Under the pieces are notes generated by a model, which was not told the DNA's origin, ran no database searches, and was given only the letters and a program-made list of their open reading frames with translations. The position numbers and the translations under genes were made by a program. From positions 34,919 through 98,918 of the forward strand of contig NZ_PQVG01000010.1 in NCBI RefSeq assembly GCF_002920895.1: a DNA stretch of 64,000 nt. Reading direction: 5' to 3'. Source of the stretch: Flavobacterium alvei. GTDB lineage: Bacteria; Bacteroidota; Bacteroidia; Flavobacteriales; Flavobacteriaceae. Shown in pieces: positions 1-8,109 of the stretch. Position 1 is the first letter of the stretch. The number at the start of each line of letters is the position of its first letter.

Positions 1-2
1 CC

Positions 3-407
3 TATCCCGAAGTGGATATAGAATTAAGGTCAGAACGCTGCAATCATTGCGACAACGCGCCTTGCGTGAGAACTTGCCCCACAGAAGCAAGCCACATTAT
101 CGAGGGCGGAATTGTTTTGGTGGACAGAGATTTGTGTATTGGTTGTGGGGCTTGTATCGAATCCTGTCCTTATGATGCTAGATACCGACATCCCGATTTG
201 GGAATCGTTGATAAATGTACCTTCTGTGTTCACAGAGTCAAAAAAGGTCAAGACCCAGCCTGCGTTTCAGTTTGTCCTACAAACTGTATGTATTTTGGTG
301 ATTTGGATGATTCTAATAGTAAAGTTGCCCAATTATTAGCCGAAAGAAAACACAAAGTCTTGGCCAAAGAAGCCGGAACATCACCCAATGTTTATTATTT
401 AATTTAA
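3..407 (+). CDS. 4Fe-4S electron-transfer subunit of a molybdopterin oxidoreductase, 5' end cut by window edge
   Basis: The reading frame is open to the left edge (codons for Y-P-E precede the first possible GTG at 12), so the N-terminus lies outside the window. The visible 130 or so residues hold three cysteine clusters of the DmsB/PsrB/TtrB/NrfC family: CNHCDNAPCVRTCP, CIGCGACIESCP, and a split C-x2-C-x11-C-x3-C cluster near residues 70-90. Family members have four clusters; the missing first one should lie upstream. Such subunits pass electrons between a molybdopterin catalytic subunit and a quinone-reactive NrfD anchor, and an NrfD gene follows. The catalytic gene is expected immediately left of the window (inference). 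Substrate cannot be read here; sulfur-linked neighbours favour polysulfide, thiosulfate or tetrathionate. Confidence 0.9.
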   Translation, partial: YPEVDIELRSERCNHCDNAPCVRTCPTEASHIIEGGIVLVDRDLCIGCGACIESCPYDARYRHPDLGIVDKCTFCVHRVKKGQDPACVSVCPTNCMYFGDLDDSNSKVAQLLAERKHKVLAKEAGTSPNVYYLI

Positions 408-448
408 ATCCATTTGGTGCAATTATTAAATTTTTAGAAAAAAAATGG

Positions 449-573
449 AAACACATAGAACCATAGAAAAAAGAGTTGGATAGACCAATTCTTGGTTTCC
501 ACATAGCCTATGTATCCTAAAATTAAGTGAAACGACTAATTAAAATCAATTATAACTATGTTTCTATGCGTTT
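449..573. repeat. Intergenic inverted repeat with 18-bp arms
   Basis: The left arm at 449-466 (AAACACATAGAACCATAG) and the right arm at 556-573 (CTATGTTTCTATGCGTTT) are complementary at 16 of 18 positions and enclose about 90 bases. The arms are built from the repeated word CATAGAA. It lies in the 233-base gap between the FeS and NrfD genes. It may be a transcript structure that tunes expression between them or a selfish intergenic repeat; nothing else is seen in this gap. Confidence 0.6.
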
Positions 574-640
574 AAAAAAACATAAAATTGAAATTTAATA
601 AAATACAAAAAAATCGATAGTAATACCTAATTAATACAAA

Positions 641-1585
641 ATGAAAGAAGAAATTTTCATCAGCGGTAGAAATATTCCTCATATAGATCCACATTTAGCC
701 ATCTGGGAATTCCCCATTTCTTTATACTTATTTCTGGGAGGATTATCGGCAGGAATCCTATTGTTTTCGGCTTTTACCCACCTTTTGAATAAAGACGAAG
801 AATTAAAAGGCGCTTCCAAATGGGCACCGCTTATTGTCCCTTTTGCTTTGGCAATTGGATTGTTTGCCTTGATAATCGATTTAGGAAATCCTTTTTATTC
901 CTGGAAACTTTACACTACAATTCGTTTGGAATCACCAATGTCTTGGGGAGCTTGGGTTTTATTGATTGTAACGCCACTTTCTATTCTTTGGATTTTTTCC
1001 GATTTGAGAAAGCTGTTTCCAAAACTGAATTACACCAAACTTCCTTTTCTATTCAAAGTAGAAGATTTCTGTGTGAAATACAAAAAACAGATGGCTTTGG
1101 CTTTGATACCATTGACCATCATTTTGGGAATTTACACAGGTATTTTACTTTCGGCATTCAATGCTCGCCCGCTTTGGAACAACGCTATTTTAGGACCATT
1201 ATTCTTGGTTTCCGGGCTTTCGACAGCGGCAGCCACTATAATTTTGTTTGCCAAATCAGCACACGAAAGACATTTGTTCAGCAAAATTGATGTGCTATTA
1301 ATCGTTATCGAATTGGGTTTAATCATCCACTTGATTATGGGTTATTACGCCGGAAATGAAATGCAGGTCGAAGCCGTAAAAATATTAGTTGGGGGCGATT
1401 TGACAACGCTATTCTTTGGTTTCTTCGTGGCTTTGGGCTTGCTATTGCCTTTGGTTTTGGAAGTTTTCGAATTAATGGGTTTTAAAGTTCCTGTGGTTGT
1501 CCCTGCTATTTTAATTATTGTTAGCGGATTAATTTTCAGGGTTTTGATGGTCGAAGCGGGGCAAATAACACGTATTCTTTATTAA
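641..1585 (+). CDS. NrfD/PsrC-type quinone-reactive membrane anchor
   Basis: The 314-residue protein has about eight hydrophobic segments (roughly residues 21-41, 63-83, 97-118, 148-170, 180-203, 215-238, 251-275 and 283-305). The stretch LGNPFYSWKLYTTIR followed by SPMSWGAWVL matches the conserved second-to-third helix region of NrfD/PsrC proteins. In PsrABC-like complexes this subunit exchanges electrons with menaquinone while the FeS subunit sits on its outer face. It follows the FeS gene on the same strand, so the two likely form one complex with an unseen catalytic subunit. Direction (reduction of sulfur compounds or oxidation feeding the quinone pool) is not decidable from sequence. Confidence 0.9.
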   Translation: MKEEIFISGRNIPHIDPHLAIWEFPISLYLFLGGLSAGILLFSAFTHLLNKDEELKGASKWAPLIVPFALAIGLFALIIDLGNPFYSWKLYTTIRLESPMSWGAWVLLIVTPLSILWIFSDLRKLFPKLNYTKLPFLFKVEDFCVKYKKQMALALIPLTIILGIYTGILLSAFNARPLWNNAILGPLFLVSGLSTAAATIILFAKSAHERHLFSKIDVLLIVIELGLIIHLIMGYYAGNEMQVEAVKILVGGDLTTLFFGFFVALGLLLPLVLEVFELMGFKVPVVVPAILIIVSGLIFRVLMVEAGQITRILY

Positions 1586-1600
1586 TTTTTAAAGTTTAAA

Positions 1601-2131
1601 ATGATGGATATAAAATCAGATAAACAACACATTTATTGGAATCCTTATCTTGGAGGATTTCTATTGGGTATCATATTAATAATGACTTTCTTTTTTACGG
1701 GAAGGGGATTGGGAGCTTCAGGAGCGGCCAAAGCTATTGTGACGCAAACCGTTCACACCGTGGCACCAACACACACTGAAAATAATGCCTATTATTCCGA
1801 TCAATTTTTAGGAGGGAAAGTTCCCATTAGCAATTGGTTGGTTTTTGAAGTAATTGGGGTTGTTGCAGGAGCTTTTATTTCGGGTTCTTTATCGGGAAGA
1901 GTCTTTTTTAGAGTGCAACATTCACCCAAAATTACTGCCAGAAAGCGTTTGTGGTTTGCTTTATTGGGCGGTGCATTATTTGGTTTTGGAGCACAATTTG
2001 CCAAAGGTTGCACCAGCGGAGCAGCCTTGAGCGGAATGACCGTTTTGTCTTTGGGAGGTTATATCGCGATGCTTTCCATTTTTGGAGGCGCTTTTCTATT
2101 TGCCTATTTCTTTAGAAAATTATGGCTTTAA
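1601..2131 (+). CDS. YeeE/YedE family transporter, first half-protein
   Basis: This 176-residue membrane protein has about four hydrophobic segments and the signature GCTSG at residues 136-140, with its cysteine (C137) inside a glycine-rich segment. Full-length YeeE/YedE (TsuA) proteins import thiosulfate or related sulfur compounds through relay cysteines; here the family is split into two adjacent genes, each covering about half. A tandem ATG ATG opens the gene at 1601; either codon is possible. Only 15 bases separate it from the NrfD gene, so it is in the same operon. The likely cargo is a sulfur species supplied to, or removed from, the neighbouring rhodanese-like proteins (inference). 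Confidence 0.85.
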   Translation: MMDIKSDKQHIYWNPYLGGFLLGIILIMTFFFTGRGLGASGAAKAIVTQTVHTVAPTHTENNAYYSDQFLGGKVPISNWLVFEVIGVVAGAFISGSLSGRVFFRVQHSPKITARKRLWFALLGGALFGFGAQFAKGCTSGAALSGMTVLSLGGYIAMLSIFGGAFLFAYFFRKLWL

Positions 2132-2161
2132 TCAACTTCTAACTTCTAACTTTTTAAACTT

Positions 2162-2749
2162 ATGGGACCTTTAATACCAGAAATACTATCAGATCAATGG
2201 AATAATATTATTGCCATTATTACGGGAATGGCATTTGGATTCGTTTTGGAATCATCCGGATTCTCTTCTTCCCGAAAATTGGTAGGCGTTTTTTACGGAT
2301 ACGATTTTGCCGTGTTGCGAGTATTTTTCACGGCAGCAGTTACCGCATCCATCGGATTGCTTTTTATGGATTACTTCGGATGGATCGATATGGCAGCTTT
2401 AGACGGTTTGCCAGCACGAGTTTGGCCAATTATTGTTGGCGGTCTCATTATGGGATTGGGTTTTGTGACGGGCGGATTTTGCCCGGGAACTTGCATTACC
2501 GCCATCGGAATTGGAAAATTAGACGGATATATGTTTTTTGGAGGAATAATTCTCGGCGTATTTGTATTTTCTGAAATGTTTCCTTTATTCGAAAATTTTT
2601 ATAATTCAAGTAATTTGGGCGATGTGACCGTTCCGGAATATTTCAATATAAATCCGTATTGGTTTACCGTTGGTGTGTCAATAATTGCCATAGTTGCCTT
2701 TTATGCAGTAATGCTAATTCAAAAACGCATCAAAAGTGTTGAATATTAA
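2162..2749 (+). CDS. YeeE/YedE family transporter, second half-protein
   Basis: The 195-residue protein carries the second-half signature GGFCPGTC (C107 and C111) within a hydrophobic, glycine-rich segment and has about five membrane segments. Together with the upstream half-gene it would give the pseudo-symmetrical pore of a full-length YeeE/YedE thiosulfate-type transporter. Separation is 30 bases, on the same strand. The two-gene form is common in bacteria using periplasmic sulfur chemistry, but substrate is inferred only from family and context. It is 20 bases from the next gene, a rhodanese-like protein with a single cysteine, which would be a natural exchange partner. Confidence 0.85.
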   Translation: MGPLIPEILSDQWNNIIAIITGMAFGFVLESSGFSSSRKLVGVFYGYDFAVLRVFFTAAVTASIGLLFMDYFGWIDMAALDGLPARVWPIIVGGLIMGLGFVTGGFCPGTCITAIGIGKLDGYMFFGGIILGVFVFSEMFPLFENFYNSSNLGDVTVPEYFNINPYWFTVGVSIIAIVAFYAVMLIQKRIKSVEY

Positions 2750-2769
2750 TAGCACAATTAAAATTTAAA

Positions 2770-3492
2770 ATGAAAAAACGATATATTTTTTTAGCCATAG
2801 TCCCAATTGTATTGTCTCTTGTGTTGGCTTTTTTGCCCGACAAAAGCAATTCTATTGATGCCAAAAGAAATCAAAAAATCTTGAAATCAGCCAAATATAC
2901 TGGAGTGACGCCCAATAATTTATTGTTGGAATCGGTGAATAGTAATCGGTTTATTCAACCCGATGAATTGGCCAAAGTCATTATTGGACAAGACCCTTCT
3001 TATCTTTTGGTAGATTTACGAGACGCGGTTCAGTATGAAAAATTCACCCTTCCGGGAGCCATCAATATTCCTTACGAAGAAATATTAACCAAAGAAAATC
3101 AAGCCGTTTTTGATTCAGAAGCCTATAATGTGGTCTTGTTTTCCAATGGCACGATTGTTCCCGACCAAGTGTGGATGATATTGCGAAGAGCAGGAATTAA
3201 AAATCTAAAAGTGCTCAATGGAGGCGTGAATCAATTTTATCAATTGTATTTAAATCCACCAAAACCTTTAGAAACAGATTCTGAGGAAGCCTTTGAAAAT
3301 TATAGTTATCGCAAAGCGGTTGGTGCACATTTAGGATTGCCAAATCCGGACGAATTTATTCCTAAAGGCAGGGAGAATGTACAAAGCAGTACTATTGCTA
3401 CAGGATTAAAACCTGTTGTTAAACCAGCGGTAAAAGCTGCTCCAAAAGTGGTTGTTCCCAAAAAAGCAGAAGGCGGAGATGAAGGGTGTTAG
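2770..3492 (+). CDS. Membrane-anchored rhodanese-like protein with cysteine-less domain and C-terminal single-Cys arm (A)
   Basis: This 240-residue protein has an N-terminal membrane anchor (residues 5-22), a rhodanese fold at about 63-165 (YLLVDLRDAVQYEKFTLPGA, then a VVLF-x-NG loop), and a long Pro/Ala/Lys/Val-rich tail ending in GGDEGC. In active rhodaneses the loop after VVxx begins with the sulfur-accepting cysteine; here that position is serine (FSNGT). The only cysteine in the whole protein is its last residue, C240. I infer a tethered carrier: an inactive rhodanese module as binding platform and a swinging arm whose terminal thiol could hold a persulfide, by analogy to the C-terminal cysteine arm of SoxY. 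It follows the YeeE/YedE pair and precedes a second protein of the same design. The sulfur-carrier role is inference. Confidence 0.75.
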   Translation: MKKRYIFLAIVPIVLSLVLAFLPDKSNSIDAKRNQKILKSAKYTGVTPNNLLLESVNSNRFIQPDELAKVIIGQDPSYLLVDLRDAVQYEKFTLPGAINIPYEEILTKENQAVFDSEAYNVVLFSNGTIVPDQVWMILRRAGIKNLKVLNGGVNQFYQLYLNPPKPLETDSEEAFENYSYRKAVGAHLGLPNPDEFIPKGRENVQSSTIATGLKPVVKPAVKAAPKVVVPKKAEGGDEGC

Positions 3493-3538
3493 CGGGAAAA
3501 TATTTTTAATAAATTGAAACAAAATTAACAAAATCAAA

Positions 3539-4216
3539 ATGGACACAAACCCTATAAATAATACTTCAGAATTCACCAAAACCAATTGGGTTACCTTTGG
3601 AGTTATTGCGGCACTTATCGTGTTAGTTCTTAGTTTTATTTTCTTGAAAACAGAGAAATACACTTTTAAAACCCCACTCGATAAAGAGCTTTCCGAAATA
3701 AAAGTAGCCAGTTTTCAAGCGACTCCACAATCGGTGGCTAATGCTATTTTAAACAAAGATAAATCCATTATTTTGGTGGATGTGCGAAGCCAATTTGATT
3801 TTGCCAAAGGACATTTACCCGAAGCCAAAAATATTTACAAAGTCAATCTAATGGACGATTCAAACATGGACTTTTTTATGAGCCTAAAAGAATCGAATAA
3901 AAAAGCGATATTGTATGGCAGTTCTGCCTCCGAAGCGAATGTGCCTTTTATGATTTTGAAACAAATGGGTATCGAAAACATTAGCTATTTAGCCGTTGGT
4001 TACGATGATTTGAAAGCGGGAAATTGGACTGAAATAGCAGCAAATAAATCTAATTTTAATGATGAAACAGCCGTGGTAGATTTTGCAAAATTCATTTCGG
4101 ATGCCAATAAATCCAGTAATAAAGTAAAAACTGCTGTTGCTCAACCAACTGTTGCAAAACCTAAAGTTACAGTAAAGCCCGTTAAAGCTGAAGCTGCAAA
4201 AGATGAAGGTTGTTAA
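3539..4216 (+). CDS. Membrane-anchored rhodanese-like protein with cysteine-less domain and C-terminal single-Cys arm (B)
   Basis: The 225-residue protein repeats the architecture of its upstream neighbour with little sequence identity: anchor at residues 20-38, rhodanese-like domain at about 60-165 (IILVDVRSQFDFAKGHLPEA), then a Val/Lys/Pro/Ala-rich tail ending in KDEGC. The catalytic cysteine position is glycine (LYGSSAS). As in protein A, the sole cysteine is the final residue (C225). Two proteins that lost the active-site thiol yet kept a terminal cysteine on a flexible arm argue for selection on the arm. They may act as a pair or as heterodimer halves (inference). No cysteine-bearing signal motif is present, so it is not a lipoprotein; it is probably held in the inner membrane facing the periplasm. 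Confidence 0.75.
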   Translation: MDTNPINNTSEFTKTNWVTFGVIAALIVLVLSFIFLKTEKYTFKTPLDKELSEIKVASFQATPQSVANAILNKDKSIILVDVRSQFDFAKGHLPEAKNIYKVNLMDDSNMDFFMSLKESNKKAILYGSSASEANVPFMILKQMGIENISYLAVGYDDLKAGNWTEIAANKSNFNDETAVVDFAKFISDANKSSNKVKTAVAQPTVAKPKVTVKPVKAEAAKDEGC

Positions 4217-4283
4217 TTGTGAACTTTCAAATGGTAAATGGTTGTAATTTATTGACTATTTTTGATATAAATCCAACTTTATT

Positions 4284-6080
4284 TTGATTCCAAATAAAAC
4301 ATTCTTTGTAGTTATATTGTTTTTAATTGCTTTACAGCTAATTGGTTGCAAGCAATCAAACGATGAGTATCGTGTTCTCGATAACAAAGAATCTTGTTTG
4401 TCCTGCCATAGTGAAATGACAGGTTTTAGTAGGTATCACGATCCAAAAGTTATTGGTTGTGCTTCCTGTCATTTGGGAAATATTCATTCTAAAGACAAAA
4501 ATATTGCGCATAAAGGAATGGTTCTGATTCCGGGAAATCTTCAAAATGCTGCTCAAACTTGTGCTACGGCAAACTGTCATTCCAAAGAACTTCACCGAAT
4601 TCAAAAATCGTTGATGACGACCAATTCAGGGATTATCAGTGTCGATAAATACCTTTTTGACGAATTAGAACCCAGTGATTCTCTATTTCATATCACGCAT
4701 TTAGGACAAACTGCTGCCGATATGCACCTCAAAAACAAATGTGCTACTTGTCATTTGGGTAACGAAAAAAAGCATTACGGAGCCATTGACGAAAAATCCC
4801 GTGGCGGAGGTTGCTTAGCTTGTCATTTGAATTATGATGCAGGATCAAAACCCAATATCAAAGACCAAATTCATCCCAAAATTAATCTTAATGTCGATAA
4901 CACCAAATGTTTTGGTTGCCACAGCCGTTCGGGACGAATTTCTACCAATTATGAAGGTTGGAGCGAAACGTTGCTCAAGCCACACGAAGTGAAAAACAGC
5001 AAAAATCATCGCCTTCTAATGGACGGAAGAGTATTCGAAAAAGCTACTGCCGATGTCCATCACAAATCTGGAATGCTTTGTATCGATTGTCATATTTCGC
5101 AAGAAATAATGGGTGATGGCAAAACCTATAAACACGAAGCCGATGCCATAAAAATTAGTTGTGCCGATTGTCATACTCAAGGAAAACCAAATCAAACGAA
5201 GCCTTTGCAAATGGATTATATCTCGGCATTCGATTATGCTTTAAGAGGTTATAAACATTCGGCAAATAGTTTTTTGGTTACCCAAAAAGGTTCCATTCCA
5301 CTAGTAAACACACACAAAGATGCTAAAGGAAATGCTTTTTTAGTTTCTAAAATTAGCAAAAAAGAACTTCCAATAAAACAGTCTTGCAAACGAGATGAGG
5401 TGCATCAAAAAGTGTCTTGCAGTATGTGTCATACCGCTTGGGCGCCGACTTGTATTGGCTGTCACACCGATTATGATCCTCGAATTATTAATGCCGATAA
5501 AACGCAAGGTCGCTGGATAGAACACGTGGCGGAATTTGGTTTTGCGCCACCCACAATTGGCGTGAAAAAAATTGGAAATTCCAAAGAGTTTGTGCCCGCT
5601 ATTCCGGGTATGATTATGACTTTGGATAAATCGGGTTTTAAAGGCACTAAAAAGGGTAGTGATAGCAAATTTGTGCGATGGTATGCGCCAAATGCAGCTC
5701 ACACGACTACAAAAACGGTTCGAAATTGTGCATCCTGTCATATCAATTCCCAAGCATTGGGTTTTGGAAAAGGAACACTAAATTATGTTGTAAAAGACAA
5801 AAAAGCGAATTGGAATTTTACGCCTTATTATGCTAATACTCCACAAGACGGCTTGCCACAGGATGCTTGGATAGGGTTTCTGAAAGATGTAAATACCAAA
5901 ACTACGTATTCCTCACACAATTATTTTTTTCCTTTGGATTTGAAGGAGCAAAAGAAAATGCTGGAAGTTGGAGCTTGTATTCATTGCCATCAAAAAGACG
6001 ATAAATTTTTGAAACGACTAACGAATGGAGAGTATCAAAAGATGTTGAAAACCAGAAAAAAAGTCTGCGTTATTCCTTAG
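4284..6080 (+). CDS. Dodecahaem c-type cytochrome lipoprotein
   Basis: The start appears to be TTG at 4284: an in-frame TGA lies at 4263-4265 and no ATG falls between. The N-terminus gives a lipoprotein signal with LIGC at residues 19-22. I count eleven CxxCH haem sites (CLSCH, CASCH, CATCH, CLACH, CFGCH, CIDCH, CADCH, CSMCH, CIGCH, CASCH, CIHCH) plus one CATANCH, a CX4CH variant, for twelve likely haems in 598 residues. It would act in the periplasm or at the outer membrane as an electron store, conduit or terminal reductase. Co-direction with the sulfur genes suggests it serves the NrfD complex. It ends 4 bases before the convergent Crp/Fnr gene. The exact family was not recognised; octahaem tetrathionate reductases are one comparison to test. 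Confidence 0.85.
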   Translation: MIPNKTFFVVILFLIALQLIGCKQSNDEYRVLDNKESCLSCHSEMTGFSRYHDPKVIGCASCHLGNIHSKDKNIAHKGMVLIPGNLQNAAQTCATANCHSKELHRIQKSLMTTNSGIISVDKYLFDELEPSDSLFHITHLGQTAADMHLKNKCATCHLGNEKKHYGAIDEKSRGGGCLACHLNYDAGSKPNIKDQIHPKINLNVDNTKCFGCHSRSGRISTNYEGWSETLLKPHEVKNSKNHRLLMDGRVFEKATADVHHKSGMLCIDCHISQEIMGDGKTYKHEADAIKISCADCHTQGKPNQTKPLQMDYISAFDYALRGYKHSANSFLVTQKGSIPLVNTHKDAKGNAFLVSKISKKELPIKQSCKRDEVHQKVSCSMCHTAWAPTCIGCHTDYDPRIINADKTQGRWIEHVAEFGFAPPTIGVKKIGNSKEFVPAIPGMIMTLDKSGFKGTKKGSDSKFVRWYAPNAAHTTTKTVRNCASCHINSQALGFGKGTLNYVVKDKKANWNFTPYYANTPQDGLPQDAWIGFLKDVNTKTTYSSHNYFFPLDLKEQKKMLEVGACIHCHQKDDKFLKRLTNGEYQKMLKTRKKVCVIP

Positions 6081-6084
6081 AAAA

Positions 6085-6765
6085 TCAACCAAATTCACAA
6101 ACTTTGTGTAAACTATCGATGTTGACTAACTTGATAGACTTGCCATTGACTTCAATTAAACCGTCATTTTCTAACTCCTTTATAATTCGAATCACATTTT
6201 CCATAGAAAGCCCTAAAAAATCAGCCATATCTTGACGGCTGAGTGACATCGTGTATTCATTATTGAAATAAACACTATTGGCCATACAAACCAACATAAA
6301 AGCCACTTTTCCCCGAGAATTTTTTTCCATCATATTCATAAAACGCTTAAAAATACGTGAAGAATTATGATTTAGGAATTTGATGATTTCGTTAGAGAAG
6401 GCCACATTACTATTTAATACTTCTTTGAATGAGGCATTATCATAAATGTCCACTTCACAATCTTCGGTGGCGGTAACGGTGTATAAATAAACTTTTTCTT
6501 CGCAAAATAAACTCGACAATCCTAGAAAAGTTTGACTGCCTTTAAGAATTAGAATGATGTTTTTTTGATTGCCTTCCATCCCCAATTTAAAAAAACCAGT
6601 TTTGCTAAAAACGATACTATTAGCAATAGTTCCTTGTTTGAGAATAATATCATTTTTTTTATAAAACAGTGTCTTTTTGTTTTTATCCAAAATGGCTGCA
6701 TCGGATTCACTTAACAAGTTAAATGCATGATTATGTTTGATATCTTTTAAGCAATCTAATAACAT
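6085..6765 (-). CDS. Crp/Fnr family transcription regulator
   Basis: The 226-residue protein has a cyclic-nucleotide-binding-type beta-roll (about residues 30-120), a dimerisation helix and a C-terminal winged helix with LSRQDMADFLGLSMENVIRI as helix-turn-helix. It lacks the N-terminal cysteine cluster of oxygen-sensing Fnr, so it senses something other than oxygen via a 4Fe-4S centre, or works with a haem or small ligand (inference). It sits convergent to the cytochrome gene and divergent from a rhodanese lipoprotein gene. A perfect TTGAT-N4-ATCAA palindrome lies 42 bases upstream of its start, so it probably controls itself and the island. Confidence 0.9.
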   Translation of the reverse strand: MLLDCLKDIKHNHAFNLLSESDAAILDKNKKTLFYKKNDIILKQGTIANSIVFSKTGFFKLGMEGNQKNIILILKGSQTFLGLSSLFCEEKVYLYTVTATEDCEVDIYDNASFKEVLNSNVAFSNEIIKFLNHNSSRIFKRFMNMMEKNSRGKVAFMLVCMANSVYFNNEYTMSLSRQDMADFLGLSMENVIRIIKELENDGLIEVNGKSIKLVNIDSLHKVCEFG

Positions 6766-6801
6766 ATTTCTACAATTTTATAGTACAAAAAATAAGATAT
6801 T

Positions 6802-6825
6802 AAAAGTTGATATTTATCAACTTTT
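6802..6825. promoter_or_regulatory. Perfect FNR/CRP-type operator between divergent genes
   Basis: Bases 6802-6812 and 6815-6825 are exact reverse complements (AAAAGTTGATA and TATCAACTTTT) around a TT centre. The core 6807-6820 is TTGAT-ATTT-ATCAA, which matches the FNR consensus at every fixed position. It lies in the 220-base gap between the Crp/Fnr gene (minus) and the rhodanese lipoprotein gene (plus). A GAAATTTG octamer at 6898-6905 could be the -7 region of the plus-strand gene; the operator centre is 84.5 bases upstream of that octamer. Confidence 0.75.
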
Positions 6826-6985
6826 GAAGTGATAAATATAAGCTAAAAAACTGTTTTATTCCATCATTCTTAGTAATTAATTTTTTTAAATATTTCGGAA
6901 ATTTGAGTTGTTAAAACGCATCTGTTTTACGCAATGACCAAAATAACCAACAGTTTATTAATAATTAAACTAATTTCTAAGAATC

Positions 6986-8014
6986 ATGAAAAAAAGAATT
7001 TCAATTTTATTAATAGCGGTAATCGTACCACTATTTGTAGTAACAAGTTGTAGAGAATACGAAGAAGCCAGCGTCGATGAATATGCTATTTTAACTAAGT
7101 ATATGAAGGATACTGGAAAGGATTTTGCCAATGTAGTTGATGCCACTTGGGTAAAAGCTGCATCTGCCATAAACGTAAACGTTACAGACTATTCTGTTCC
7201 AGATTATTATGTAATGGACATTCGTTCTGCCGTAGATTTTGATAACGGGCATATAAAAGGAGCCGTAAATGTGCCTTTAGCAAATGTATTAACTGCTGCG
7301 CCTAATGCAGGAGCAAAACCTATTTTGGTAGTTTGTTACACCGGTCAAACAGCAGCACGCGCCGTAGCTTTTTTGAGATTGAGTGGTTATACATCCCATG
7401 TTTTAAAATGGGGAATGGCGGGATGGCATTCTGCTTTTCAAGCAAAATGGACTTCCAATACAGCACAATTAAACCATGCCAATTGGGTTACAACAGGTAC
7501 GCCAGCAGCGGTTTCTTCATTTAAATCTCCCGTTTTAACAACTGGAAAAACTACTGGAGCTGAAATCCTTCAAGCACGTATCGCCATCGCTTTGGCCAAT
7601 ACGGCTTGGACAGTTTCTAAAACCGATGTTTTGGCAAATCCAACTAATTATTTTATCAATAATAAATGGGCACAAGCGGATTGGGATACGTATGGTCACA
7701 TCACAAGTGCCTACAGAATTGATGTAGCCGACGGGTTGACAATAGATGGATTGAACAAATTTAATCCTGCCGCAACAACATTAGTAACCTATTGTTACAC
7801 AGGGCAAACCTCTTCGATTACTTCTGCTTGGTTGAATGTTGTAGGTTTTGATAATGCTAAAAGCTTAAGTTTTGGTGCCAACGGAATTATTTGGGATACA
7901 ATGAAAAATGGTTCGGTTGCCATTAGAAAATCGACTTGGCAAGGGGATTTAAGTGCTTGGAATAACAATTTTGGGTATTATAAAACCGATGGAACCTATG
8001 TTTCTCCTATTTAA
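6986..8014 (+). CDS. Double-rhodanese periplasmic lipoprotein
   Basis: The 342-residue protein begins with a lipoprotein signal (VVTSC, C22). It has two rhodanese-like domains: the first with VMDIRSAVDFDNGHIKGAVN and active loop CYTGQTAAR (C117), the second with loop CYTGQTSSI (C270). Both sulfur-accepting cysteines are present, unlike in the two upstream arm proteins. It should accept or transfer sulfane sulfur at the periplasmic face of a membrane. It is transcribed away from the Crp/Fnr gene with an FNR-like operator between them, and precedes a porin and another sulfurtransferase, consistent with a sulfur-handling set. Confidence 0.85.
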   Translation: MKKRISILLIAVIVPLFVVTSCREYEEASVDEYAILTKYMKDTGKDFANVVDATWVKAASAINVNVTDYSVPDYYVMDIRSAVDFDNGHIKGAVNVPLANVLTAAPNAGAKPILVVCYTGQTAARAVAFLRLSGYTSHVLKWGMAGWHSAFQAKWTSNTAQLNHANWVTTGTPAAVSSFKSPVLTTGKTTGAEILQARIAIALANTAWTVSKTDVLANPTNYFINNKWAQADWDTYGHITSAYRIDVADGLTIDGLNKFNPAATTLVTYCYTGQTSSITSAWLNVVGFDNAKSLSFGANGIIWDTMKNGSVAIRKSTWQGDLSAWNNNFGYYKTDGTYVSPI

Positions 8015-8109
8015 TCTTAAAAACATTTAATCAAATAATCAAACCCAAAAATGTAATAGTCCTTGAAAATATTTTTCGAAAATTATTACAACTAAATAAA
8101 TACAGTATT

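Noticed and set aside
8053..8090. Inverted repeat GTAAT...ATTAC upstream of the porin
   Set aside because: Arms match for only a few bases and the inner part is irregular, so it is not convincing as an operator.
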